This document shows, piece by piece, positions 8,175-15,696 of a stretch of DNA of 64,000 nt. This stretch comes from Pseudomonas fragi (lineage in GTDB: Bacteria; Pseudomonadota; Gammaproteobacteria; Pseudomonadales; Pseudomonadaceae). The stretch covers positions 62,001 through 126,000 of the forward strand of contig NZ_NQKQ01000008.1 of assembly GCF_002269505.1 (NCBI RefSeq), in the 5' to 3' direction. Below the pieces are notes generated by a model that was not told the DNA's origin, searched no databases, and saw only the letters and a program-made list of their open reading frames with translations. The translations under genes and the position numbers were made by a program. Each line of letters opens with the position of its first letter. Positions within the stretch are counted from its first letter, which is position 1.

Positions 8175-9137
8175 GTGAAAGCATTGCAAGGCGTTGAAGG
8201 TCAAGTGAAGTGGGTTGAAGAGCCAAGCCCCACCTGTGATGTAGGACAAATCCGTATTCGTGTGGCAGCTGCCGGGCTCAATCGGGCAGACCTGTTGCAA
8301 AGCGCCGGCCTGTATCCGCCACCGCCGGGAGCCAGTCAGGTATTGGGTCTGGAATGCTCCGGTGTGGTCAGTGAAGTGGGCCCGGGTTCGTCGTGGCAGG
8401 TTGGCGACAGGGTGTGCGCGCTGTTGGCGGGTGGTGGCATGGCACAAGAGGTGGTGGTGGATGCCCGTCACGCCCTGCCGGTGCCTGAAGGTTTGTCGCT
8501 GGTTGAGGCCGCAGCCCTGCCCGAGGTGTACAGCACGGCGTGGCTGAATCTGTTTCAACTGGCGGCGCTGCAGCCGGGTGAAAAAGTACTGCTGCATGCT
8601 GGTGCAAGTGGTGTTGGTTCAGCGGCCATTCAGCTGTGCAAAGCCTTTGGCAGCCCGTGCTGGGTGAGTGTGGGGTCGGCTGACCGTCTGGCTTATTGCC
8701 AGTCACTGGGCGCCCAGGGTGGCGTGGTCCGCACCGAGGGGCTGGACAGTCTCAAGGCGCTGGGACCCTTCGATGTGGTGCTGGACCCTGTGGGGGCCAA
8801 CTACGCTGAATCCAACCTCAAACTGCTGGCTCAGGACGGGCGCTGGGTGTTGATTGGTCTGATGGGCGGTCGCAAGGCCGAGCTGGATCTGGCATTGGTG
8901 CTGGGCAAGCGTATCCAGTTGCTGGGTTCGACCCTGCGCAGCCGCAGCGATCAGTTCAAGGCAGATTTGCTCAGCGATTTGGGGCAGCAGGTATGGCCAT
9001 TGTTTACCGAAGGCCGCTTGAGCCCGCAATTGGCCAAAACCTTTCCGATTGAAGAAGCGCAGGCGGCATTTGCCGAACTGGCCAGCAACCAGGTGTCGGG
9101 CAAGCTGGTGCTGGTGATCGACGCAGGTCTGGTTTAA
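8175..9137 (+). CDS. NADPH:quinone oxidoreductase, MDR superfamily
   Basis: A 320-residue zinc-free medium-chain reductase. The start is GTG 8175, fixed by GGAGG five bases upstream. The N-terminal GroES-like domain has GLNRADLLQSAGLYPPP and LGLECSGVV; the nucleotide-binding domain has VLLHAGASGVGSAAIQL with the AxxGxG pattern used for NADPH. The C-terminal segment FPIEEAQAAFAEL...SGKLVL is typical of quinone oxidoreductases (Qor/TP53I3-like). The zinc-binding residues of alcohol dehydrogenases are absent. The physiological quinone is unknown. The gene is divergent from prc and followed by a REPIN-type repeat. Confidence 0.9.
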   Translation: MKALQGVEGQVKWVEEPSPTCDVGQIRIRVAAAGLNRADLLQSAGLYPPPPGASQVLGLECSGVVSEVGPGSSWQVGDRVCALLAGGGMAQEVVVDARHALPVPEGLSLVEAAALPEVYSTAWLNLFQLAALQPGEKVLLHAGASGVGSAAIQLCKAFGSPCWVSVGSADRLAYCQSLGAQGGVVRTEGLDSLKALGPFDVVLDPVGANYAESNLKLLAQDGRWVLIGLMGGRKAELDLALVLGKRIQLLGSTLRSRSDQFKADLLSDLGQQVWPLFTEGRLSPQLAKTFPIEEAQAAFAELASNQVSGKLVLVIDAGLV

Positions 9138-9143
9138 GGAATT

Positions 9144-9257
9144 GCCCTCAGCCTAACCCTCTCCCGGAGGGAGAGGGGACTAAAAGCAAAAGCAGATTAT
9201 CGCAACACCTCAGATCAGCTCCCTCTCCCTCCGGGAGAGGGTTGGGGTGAGGGGCTG
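9144..9257. repeat. REPIN-type inverted repeat (CCCTCTCCCGGAGGGAGAGG family), copy 1
   Basis: Two inverted copies of a CCTAACCCTCTCCC...GGGAGAGG hairpin flank a spacer with GACTAAAAGC...CAACACCTCAGATC. Copies at 52175-52269 and 59521-59630 have the same order and a clearly related spacer, so the whole ~105-base unit is the mobile element. Confidence 0.85.
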
Positions 9258-9266
9258 TTTGGGCGC

Positions 9267-9920
9267 TTACTTCCAGTGATGAATCGGCCAGCCGGCCTTT
9301 TCAGCCTGTTCACGCAATACCGGGTCCGGGTTTACCACATGCGGGTGATCGACCTTGAGCAGCAGCGGCAAGTCGTTGCGCGAATCGGAGTAAAAACTCG
9401 CGCCTTCAAGGTTTTCTTCCTGCTCATCCAGCCATTCCAGCAGTCGTGTGATCTTGCCTTCGCGGTAAGTCAAAGTGCCTACGGTGTTGCCGGTGTAAAA
9501 CCCATGGGCCACTTCCAGCTCAATACCCAGCACTTCATCGATACCCAGGCGCTCGGCTATGGGTTTGACCAGGTGGGTGCCCGAGGCAGAGATCACCAGA
9601 ATGCGGTCGCCGGCCTTGCGGTGCGCCGCTATGGTTTTGGTCGCATCACTGAAGATGATCGGCTCGATGTAGTCTTCGACCCACGGCTCGACCAGGTGTG
9701 CGACCTCTTCAGGGGTGCGGCCAATCAACGGCTCCAGGCTAAAGGCCATGTAGTCTTCCATCGCCAGCTTGCCCTGACTGTAGGCGTGCATAAGCTCGTT
9801 GTTGCGCTGCATGAACGACTTGGGATCGACCCAGCCCAAGCGACCCATCTGTTCGCTCCACAGGGTGGCACAGTCGCCATGAATCAGGGTTTCGTCCAGG
9901 TCAAAAATTGCCAGGGCCAT
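9267..9920 (-). CDS. HAD-IB family phosphatase
   Basis: A 217-residue cytosolic phosphatase of the phosphoserine-phosphatase-like group. Motif I is IFDLDETL (nucleophile Asp7, acid/base Asp9), motif II VISASGTHL, and motif IV YSDSRNDLPLL. A helical cap lies at about 20-90. The substrate cannot be read. It begins 34 bases after the ABC ATPase on the same strand, so it is probably the last gene of that operon and may dephosphorylate a compound imported or released by it. Confidence 0.88.
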   Translation of the reverse strand: MALAIFDLDETLIHGDCATLWSEQMGRLGWVDPKSFMQRNNELMHAYSQGKLAMEDYMAFSLEPLIGRTPEEVAHLVEPWVEDYIEPIIFSDATKTIAAHRKAGDRILVISASGTHLVKPIAERLGIDEVLGIELEVAHGFYTGNTVGTLTYREGKITRLLEWLDEQEENLEGASFYSDSRNDLPLLLKVDHPHVVNPDPVLREQAEKAGWPIHHWK

Positions 9921-9954
9921 CAGCGCAACTCTCTCTTCAGTGAATTCAGGAACA

Positions 9955-10944
9955 TCAGGCTACCTCACAAAGGGTGCTTGAATCGATGGACAGCGCCACG
10001 CGCTGGCCGTCCGGGTACAAATCACCGGGTGCGCGGTTGAGTACGTCGACGATCAGTTGTACGCCGCGCACCTCAACGCGATAGCGGATCACGTTGCCCA
10101 GCAGGCTGTGACTCAGAATGACCCCGTCAGGTTCACCCTGCACGCTCAGGCCCAGGGTTTCCGGGCGAATGGCGATGCGGCTGCTGACCGGGCGCTGCAA
10201 CAGGCGGCTGGCGGTTTGCGCGTCCAGCAGGTTGTAGTTGCCGATAAAACCTGCGGCGAAGGCATCTGCCGGGGCCGCATAAAGCGTCTGTGCATTGCCG
10301 CTCTGAACGATATGACCCTTGTTCATCAGGAAAATCCGGTCGCTCATCACCAGGGCTTCTTCCTGATCGTGGGTCACGAAGATAGTGGTCAGGCCCAGCT
10401 CGCGCTGGATGGTGCGAATCTGCTCGCGCAAGTGCTTGCGAATCCGCGCATCGAGCGCCGACAGCGGCTCATCCAGCAGCAGCAGACGCGGACGCGTCAC
10501 CAATGAGCGGGCCAGGGCTACACGCTGGCACTGGCCACCGGACAACTGGTGCGGGTAGCGTTTGGCAAAGTCATTCAGCTCCACCAGTTGCAAGGCTTCG
10601 GCCACGCGTTTGTGGCTGTCATCGGCCTTGACCTTCTGCATGCGCAGGCCGAAGGCCACGTTCTGCTCGACGGTCATGTTGGGGAACAGTGCATAACTTT
10701 GAAACACCATGCCGATGCCACGCTTTTGCGGGCTTACTGGCACGATGTCCTGGCCATCGAGCAGGATCTTGCCGGCATCTACCGGTGTCAGCCCGGCGAT
10801 GCAGCGCAGCAGTGTGGACTTGCCGCAACCGGACGGGCCGAGCAGGGTGACGAATTCACCTTTGGCGATGTTGCAGTTGATATCGCTGAAAACCGGGGTG
10901 CCGGAATAGGATTTTTGCAGGTGTTCAACGCTGACGAAGCTCAT
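9955..10944 (-). CDS. ABC transporter ATP-binding protein (Pot/Fbp/phosphonate type)
   Basis: A 329-residue ATPase. Walker A is GPSGCGKSTLL, the signature LSGGQCQRVALARS, Walker B LLLLDEPLSALD, and the switch His is in VTHDQEEAL. The C-terminal part (about 245-329) is a TOBE-like substrate or regulatory domain. It energises import with the two permeases upstream; its ATG overlaps the stop of the upstream permease (ATGA), implying coupled translation. The family includes importers for polyamines, iron and 2-aminoethylphosphonate; sequence alone does not fix the solute. Confidence 0.92.
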   Translation of the reverse strand: MSFVSVEHLQKSYSGTPVFSDINCNIAKGEFVTLLGPSGCGKSTLLRCIAGLTPVDAGKILLDGQDIVPVSPQKRGIGMVFQSYALFPNMTVEQNVAFGLRMQKVKADDSHKRVAEALQLVELNDFAKRYPHQLSGGQCQRVALARSLVTRPRLLLLDEPLSALDARIRKHLREQIRTIQRELGLTTIFVTHDQEEALVMSDRIFLMNKGHIVQSGNAQTLYAAPADAFAAGFIGNYNLLDAQTASRLLQRPVSSRIAIRPETLGLSVQGEPDGVILSHSLLGNVIRYRVEVRGVQLIVDVLNRAPGDLYPDGQRVALSIDSSTLCEVA

Positions 10945-11741
10945 TGGCTTTTGTCCTTGTTCAGGAAGGTGGCAACCCAGGTCAGCACCAGTACAAAGAG
11001 GAAATAGGAAATGACCAGCGCACTGGTGAAGTGGCCGCTGCTGTTGCGCATATTGTTCAAGAACACCTGCAAGGTCTCGTAGCGGGTGCCGACCAGGATA
11101 TTGGCGAACACAAACTCGCCAAACAGGAACGAGAACGACAGCAGCAAGGCTACCATCAGGCCTTTACGCAAATTGGGCAGCACCACCAGAAATGCCGCCT
11201 GCCAGGTGCTGGCGCCCAGCAGTTGGGCCGCATCCATCAAGTCGCGCAGGTTGATCGCCTGCAAGTTGTTGGTGATCGCGCGGTACATGAACGGCAGTGC
11301 CACGGTGAAATAACAGCCGATCAGGATCCACGGTGTACCGACCATTTGCAGCGGACCGGAACCATACAGTTGCAGCAAGCCGACCGATGACACCACCGGC
11401 GGCACGGCGAAGGGCAGCAGGATCAGGATGTTCATCAGCGCATCAAGTTTGGGGAAGTGGTAGTGCACCACAAACAGCAGCGGCAGGATCAGCACTACGG
11501 ACAGCACCAGCGCCGCGACGCAGACCAGCAGCGACTGGCCGAAGGCCTTGAGGAAGCGCGGATCGCTCCACAGCTGGTCATACCACTTGAAGGTAAAACC
11601 GCTGGGCAACACCGTGGCTGACCAACTGCTGGCGATGGAGTAGATAAACGTGCCCAACAGCGGCAGCAATAAAATCAGAAACAGCAGCCAGACCACGCTG
11701 CGGTGGTAAAGGCTGGCGGACGTGGATTCAGCGCGCGACAT
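10941..11741 (-). CDS. ABC transporter permease (second of two)
   Basis: A 266-residue inner-membrane permease with six predicted helices and the binding-protein-dependent permease (EAA) loop near DLMDAAQLLGASTWQAAFLVVLPNLRKG. It overlaps the upstream permease by 14 bases and the downstream ATPase by four, a tight operon. It forms the channel heterodimer with the other permease. Confidence 0.9.
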   Translation of the reverse strand: MSRAESTSASLYHRSVVWLLFLILLLPLLGTFIYSIASSWSATVLPSGFTFKWYDQLWSDPRFLKAFGQSLLVCVAALVLSVVLILPLLFVVHYHFPKLDALMNILILLPFAVPPVVSSVGLLQLYGSGPLQMVGTPWILIGCYFTVALPFMYRAITNNLQAINLRDLMDAAQLLGASTWQAAFLVVLPNLRKGLMVALLLSFSFLFGEFVFANILVGTRYETLQVFLNNMRNSSGHFTSALVISYFLFVLVLTWVATFLNKDKSQ

Positions 11742-12564
11742 GGTAGCTCCTCTTTAACAGCCACTGATGTACCAGGGTCACCAGGGTCATCAGCCCCACC
11801 AGAATCACCGCCAGAGCGCTGGCCATGTTCGGGTCCAGGCTGATATCGCCCGAGACCATCGCGGCAATACGGATGGGGAGCACGTTGAAGTTGCCGGTGG
11901 TCAACGCATACACCGTGGCATAGGCGCCCAGGGCATTGGCCAGCAGGATCACGAAGGTGCCGAGCAGGGCCGGGGTCAGTACCGGCAGGCCGATAAACCG
12001 CCAGAACTGCCAGCTGTTGGCGCCCAGCAGGGAGGCCGATTCGCGCCAGTCTTCGCGCAGTGCATCGAAGGCGGGGTAAAGCAGCAGCACGCCGAGGGGG
12101 ATCTGGAAGTAGGTGTACAGAATGATCAGGCCGGTTTTCGAGTAGAGGTTGAAGTCCTCGATGATCCCCGCCTGTTTGAGCATGATCGTGATGCTGCCGT
12201 TAAAGCCCAGCAAAATGATGAAGGCGAAGGCCAGCGGTACACCGGAGAAGTTGCTGGTCATGTTGGCGAAAGCGTTGACGAAATTGCGCAGCCGCGAATC
12301 CACCTTGCGCAGCGAATAGCTGCCCAGTATGGCAATCACGATGCCGAACAGGCTGGACCAGAAACTGATCTCCAGGCTGTGCTGGATGGCTTGCAAATAG
12401 AATTTGGAGTTGAAGATCTTGATGAAGTTGGCCAGCCCCCAGCCGGTTTCTTCCGATTGCACGCTGTGGATCAGCACCCAAACCAGCGGGGCGATTTGAA
12501 ATACGATAAATAATACCGCGAAGGGTACCAGGCACAAAAGTGCAAGCCATTTGCCCCGACTCAT
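11728..12564 (-). CDS. ABC transporter permease (first of two)
   Basis: A 278-residue permease. The start ATG 12564 overlaps the stop of the phosphodiesterase-like gene in an ATGA arrangement, which decides it over an in-frame upstream codon at 12639 that lies inside that gene. About six helices; the EAA loop is visible as ALREDWRESASLLGANSWQFWRFIGLPVL. It pairs with the next permease to form the channel of an importer. Confidence 0.9.
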   Translation of the reverse strand: MSRGKWLALLCLVPFAVLFIVFQIAPLVWVLIHSVQSEETGWGLANFIKIFNSKFYLQAIQHSLEISFWSSLFGIVIAILGSYSLRKVDSRLRNFVNAFANMTSNFSGVPLAFAFIILLGFNGSITIMLKQAGIIEDFNLYSKTGLIILYTYFQIPLGVLLLYPAFDALREDWRESASLLGANSWQFWRFIGLPVLTPALLGTFVILLANALGAYATVYALTTGNFNVLPIRIAAMVSGDISLDPNMASALAVILVGLMTLVTLVHQWLLKRSYHVAR

Positions 12565-13376
12565 GCCGTTGGCCTCAAGAGGTCGCGGCACAGCGGCTTG
12601 TCGTGGGGTACGCCAAGCAACTCGCAGATGGTGCCGCACAGCTCGAGCTGTTTGGGCATGACATCCGGGTTGAGGCTGAATGCATCGCCCAGCACAAACA
12701 GGGGCACTTCACGCTCTTCGGGCAGCAGGCCGTTGTGGGAGCGATCGTTGTTCATGCCATGGTCGGCAGTGACCAGCACCTGGTAGCCGGCCTGCAGCCA
12801 GCCTTGCAGATAGTCGGCCAGGATAATGTCGGCCGAGCGCGCGCTGTTGCGGTATTGCGCAGTGTCGAGGCCGTGCTTGTGCCCGGCATCATCGATATTC
12901 ATGGGATGGACCAGTAAAAAATTCGGCTTGTTTGCCACGCGCAGGCTTTCTGCGTCGGCAAACAAGTGGGAGTCTGGGTAGTGATCGCTCCAGTAGAAAT
13001 GCCCGTGCTGAATCGGCAAGTCACTAGCCACGGTATGGCGGTCCCGGGCAATCACGAAGGGTGAGCGGTTATACAGTTCGCTGATCCAGTGGTAGGCCGC
13101 TGCCGCAGTGCTCAGGCCAGCATCGCGGGCGTAATGGAACACACTGCGCTGGTTGGACAGACGCGACACATTGTTGTGCACGATGCCGCTTTCAATCGGC
13201 GGTACACCGGTAAGGATGCATTCGTAGAGCGGACGCGACAGGGCGGGCAACTCGCAGGTCAGCTTGTACAGCGCGGCGCGTTCTGCACTGACATAGGCCT
13301 GCAGATGGCCCATGGCAAGGCGTGCCACGTCGTAGTTGAGCCCGTCGAGAACGACCAGAATGACGTTGTGTTTCAT
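12561..13376 (-). CDS. Alkaline phosphatase superfamily hydrolase (phosphodiesterase/phosphonate-hydrolase-like)
   Basis: A 271-residue enzyme. ATG 13376 is preceded by GGAG. The metal-binding motif near the N-terminus is VILVVLDGLN (Asp at about residue 9), the nucleophile region is LPALSRPLYECILTGVPP, and late metal ligands are in HPMNIDDAGHKHG and TADHGMNNDRSHNG. This pattern matches type I phosphodiesterases and phosphonoacetate hydrolases. There is no signal peptide, so it acts in the cytosol on an imported solute. It lies between the binding-protein and permease genes, which suggests that the transporter imports a phosphoester or phosphonate. That is inference. Confidence 0.85.
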   Translation of the reverse strand: MKHNVILVVLDGLNYDVARLAMGHLQAYVSAERAALYKLTCELPALSRPLYECILTGVPPIESGIVHNNVSRLSNQRSVFHYARDAGLSTAAAAYHWISELYNRSPFVIARDRHTVASDLPIQHGHFYWSDHYPDSHLFADAESLRVANKPNFLLVHPMNIDDAGHKHGLDTAQYRNSARSADIILADYLQGWLQAGYQVLVTADHGMNNDRSHNGLLPEEREVPLFVLGDAFSLNPDVMPKQLELCGTICELLGVPHDKPLCRDLLRPTA

Positions 13377-13410
13377 GTGCGAAAACTCCGCAAACAGAAG
13401 TTGCATGCCA

Positions 13411-13498
13411 ACCTGTAGTCGCTGCCGAGGAACGAGAGCTGCGAGCTTTTAGCAATCAAAAGCTCGCAGCCTTCGTTCCTCGGCAGCGACTACAGGTA
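13411..13498. repeat. REPIN-type inverted repeat (GTAGTCGCTGCCG family), copy 1
   Basis: ACCTGTAGTCGCTGCCGAGG and its exact inverse CCTCGGCAGCGACTACAGGT flank an inner stem (GCGAGCTTTT/AAAAGCTCGC). It lies between two genes of one operon. Further copies are at 18255, 19730, 24792 and 54676, and a shorter relative at 32664. Confidence 0.85.
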
Positions 13499-13511
13499 TT
13501 GGTTCAGCGGG

Positions 13512-14579
13512 TTACTGCATATTGATAATGACTTCTTCCTGCCACAGTTGTGGCAAGGCCTTGGAGGTTTTTTCCCAGGCATCGGCGTCTTTGATCGGGG
13601 TTACATTTTTGTACTGGTCATTGGAGAGCAGCTTGGCCTGAACGTCTTCCGGCAGCTTCAGGTGCTCGGCACGGATTGGTCGTGCATTGCCCCGCGCCAG
13701 GTTGGTTTGCCCGGCATCGCTGAAGATGAATTCACGGGTCAGCTTGGCAGCGTTGGGGTGCTTGGCGTATTTGTTGATGATGGTGGTGTAGCCCGAGATT
13801 ACCGAGCCGTCAGACGGGATCAGCACCACGTAGTCATCCGGGTTGGCCATTTTGGCCTTGTAGCTCAGGCCGTTGAAATCCCAGACCACGCCGACTTCCA
13901 CTTCACCCTTTTCCATGGTGGCGATGGTCGGGTTGGCCAGTGACAAGCGGCCTTGCTTGGCGATATCGGCAAACATCAGCAGGGCAGGCTGGATGTTCTT
14001 TTCACTGCCGCCATTGGCAATCGCTGCTGCCAGCACGCCATTGGTGGCCTGTGCCGCCGTGCTCACGTCGCCGATGGAAACCTTGTACTTGCCGGACTTG
14101 AGGTCAGCCCATTTGCTCGGCACTTCAGAGCCGTGCAGCAGCTTTTTGTTGACGATAAAGGCAATGGTGCCGGTATAGGCCAGGGCCCAGTTGCCATCCT
14201 TGTCCTTGGCCCAGTCCGGGATCTGCTCCCAGGTGGTCGGTTTGTACGGCTGGGTTACGCCCTTGGCCACGGCGATCGGGCCGAAGGCGGCGCCCACGTC
14301 ACCGATGTCGGCACTGGCGTTGTCTTTTTCCGCAGCAAATTTGGCCACTTCCTGCGCCGAACTCATGTCGGTATCGATGTGCTTGAGGCCATAGAGCTTG
14401 TTGAGGTCAGCCCAAGTGCCTTTCCAGTTGGCCCAGTCATCGGGCATGCCGACGCTGTTGACCGTACCTTCAGCCTTGGCAGCGGCTTCGAGGGCTTTCA
14501 AATCGACATCGGCGGCCATGGCCGATGTGCACAGGGCAATGCTTGAACCTAACAGTGATGCCAGGAAAAACTGTTTCAT
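13512..14579 (-). CDS. ABC transporter periplasmic substrate-binding protein
   Basis: A 355-residue binding protein starting at ATG 14579, with AAGGAGC nine bases upstream. The signal peptide MKQFFLASLLGSSIALCTSAMA is cleaved before ADVDLKAL. The body is of the family 1 / Fe3+-spermidine type (VNSVGMPDDWANWKGTWADL, FAADIA-like segments, VEVGVVWDFNGLSYKA). In related systems such proteins bind iron, polyamines or 2-aminoethylphosphonate. First gene of the six-gene operon, it is separated from the next by a REPIN that may stabilise its mRNA. A degenerate copy of the probable GntR operator lies about 55 bases upstream. Confidence 0.9.
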   Translation of the reverse strand: MKQFFLASLLGSSIALCTSAMAADVDLKALEAAAKAEGTVNSVGMPDDWANWKGTWADLNKLYGLKHIDTDMSSAQEVAKFAAEKDNASADIGDVGAAFGPIAVAKGVTQPYKPTTWEQIPDWAKDKDGNWALAYTGTIAFIVNKKLLHGSEVPSKWADLKSGKYKVSIGDVSTAAQATNGVLAAAIANGGSEKNIQPALLMFADIAKQGRLSLANPTIATMEKGEVEVGVVWDFNGLSYKAKMANPDDYVVLIPSDGSVISGYTTIINKYAKHPNAAKLTREFIFSDAGQTNLARGNARPIRAEHLKLPEDVQAKLLSNDQYKNVTPIKDADAWEKTSKALPQLWQEEVIINMQ

Positions 14580-14632
14580 CCGAAGCTCCTTGGGCGTTTT
14601 CAACGCTGGGTTTTATTGCTCTTTTGCGGTGG

Positions 14633-14648
14633 GTTGGTCTAGGTCAGC
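14633..14648. promoter_or_regulatory. Degenerate GntR-type operator upstream of the ABC operon
   Basis: GTTGGTCTAGGTCAGC matches the perfect palindrome at 14898-14913 in 12 of 16 positions, with CTAG in the same central frame. Its place 54-69 bases ahead of the first ABC gene suits repression or activation of that operon. Confidence 0.5.
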
Positions 14649-14897
14649 AATACCTGAGCCAATTTAAGCCCGGTAGATGACACTTTAATGTCGGCATTAC
14701 TTATGCAGGGGATATCGCGGGCCAGCGTGAGGATTTCAGATAAGCGTAGACCATCGCGCAGGCCCCGCGCGGTAAGGCCTTTGGCTGTTTTTGAGCGGCA
14801 TGCGGCGCGGTCGCTGTCATCGAACAGTCATATGTTCTGCCTAGGCTGGCAGGCTCAAGGAGTGACTGTTTAGCGGTCATGCCTGCCCATTTTTGGT

Positions 14898-14913
14898 GCT
14901 GGACTAGTCCAGC
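14898..14913. promoter_or_regulatory. Perfect 16-base palindrome, probable operator of the adjacent UTRA/GntR regulator
   Basis: GCTGGACTAGTCCAGC is a perfect palindrome ending 12 bases before the regulator's ATG. UTRA-type GntR proteins often bind sites with a GGTCTAGACC-like core, so this fits autoregulation. Confidence 0.65.
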
Positions 14914-14925
14914 CAGGTAACGTTG

Positions 14926-15645
14926 ATGCGAGTAGGTGCACCCAAGGCGGTAACAGCGATCAGTCGCACACTGCAAGAGCAGATTGAGCACGGTCTGCTG
15001 GCGTGCGGCAGTCAGTTGCCGGCCGAGCGCAAGCTCAGCGAATTGTTCGCCACCACTCGCGTCACCGTGCGCGAAGCGTTGTTGCAGCTTGAATCCCTGG
15101 GGCTGGTGTATCGAGAGGAGCGGCGCGGCTGGTTTATTTCGCCGCCGCGTCTGGCGTACAACCTGATGCAGCGCAGCCACTTCCATGCAATGGTCACGGC
15201 ACAAGGACGGGTGCCCACCACCGAGGTGATATCGGCACGCATGCTGCCAGCCACGGCGGCGGTGTGTGAGCGCTTGCAGTTGCCGGCGTTGTCCAGTGTG
15301 ATCCAGATCTGCCGGGGGCGGCGGATTGACGGGCGGCTGGTGTTGTATGTGGAGCACTACCTGAACCCGCAGTATTTCCCGCAGATCCTTGAGCTGGACC
15401 TGACGCAGTCGATCACCGAACTGTATGCCCGGCATTACGATTTGCATTATGGCCGGGTGCGTTTTGAGATTGTGCCTACGGCGCTGCCGGTAGAGGCTGC
15501 GGCGACCCTGAAGGTATCAACCGGCAGCCCGGGGTTGCGCATTGCCCGGGTCAATTACGATCAGCATGAACGGCTGATCGATTGCGACCTGGAGTATTGG
15601 CGACATGATGCGATTCATGTCGGCGTGGATGTGCAGGAGCGTTGA
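14926..15645 (+). CDS. GntR-family regulator with UTRA effector domain (PhnR/PhnF-like)
   Basis: A 239-residue regulator. ATG 14926 is preferred over TTG 14923. The winged helix-turn-helix spans about residues 8-75 (LQEQIEHGLLACGSQLPAERKLSELF, TTRVTVREALLQLESLGLVYREERRG). The UTRA ligand-binding domain follows from about 90 to the end, with CRGRRIDGRLVLYVEHYLNP. UTRA regulators sense small molecules such as sugars, amino acids or phosphonates. It is divergent from the ABC operon and two related palindromes lie in the shared intergenic region, so it very probably controls that operon and itself. Confidence 0.88.
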   Translation: MRVGAPKAVTAISRTLQEQIEHGLLACGSQLPAERKLSELFATTRVTVREALLQLESLGLVYREERRGWFISPPRLAYNLMQRSHFHAMVTAQGRVPTTEVISARMLPATAAVCERLQLPALSSVIQICRGRRIDGRLVLYVEHYLNPQYFPQILELDLTQSITELYARHYDLHYGRVRFEIVPTALPVEAAATLKVSTGSPGLRIARVNYDQHERLIDCDLEYWRHDAIHVGVDVQER

Positions 15646-15655
15646 ACAAACCTGC

Positions 15656-15690
15656 TTTTGTGGGAGCGAGCCTGCTCGCTCCCACAAGTT
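15656..15690. repeat. REP hairpin TGTGGGAGCGAGCCTGCTCGC, copy 1 (possible terminator)
   Basis: TTGTGGGAGCGA...TCGCTCCCACAA forms a long perfect stem between the convergent GntR and MscS genes and is followed by GTTTTT. Two related copies lie at 27599 and 47145. Confidence 0.75.
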
Positions 15691-15696
15691 TTTGGC

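Larger units (their letters stand above)
14580..14925. other. Divergent promoter region: ABC operon / GntR regulator
   Basis: These 346 bases contain no convincing gene. They hold two related palindromes (14633-14648 and 14898-14913) next to the two divergent genes, and otherwise unremarkable sequence. Overlapping open frames here lack ribosome binding sites. Confidence 0.6.

Noticed and set aside
13411-13498. Possible CRISPR repeats or attachment sites from the repeated hairpins
   Set aside because: Copies are dispersed singly between unrelated genes with inverted arms, typical of REP/REPIN, not regularly spaced direct repeats.
14701-15447. 248-residue minus-strand frame overlapping the GntR gene
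   Set aside because: No ribosome binding site, His/Gln-rich composition, overlaps a clear UTRA/GntR regulator and its operator.
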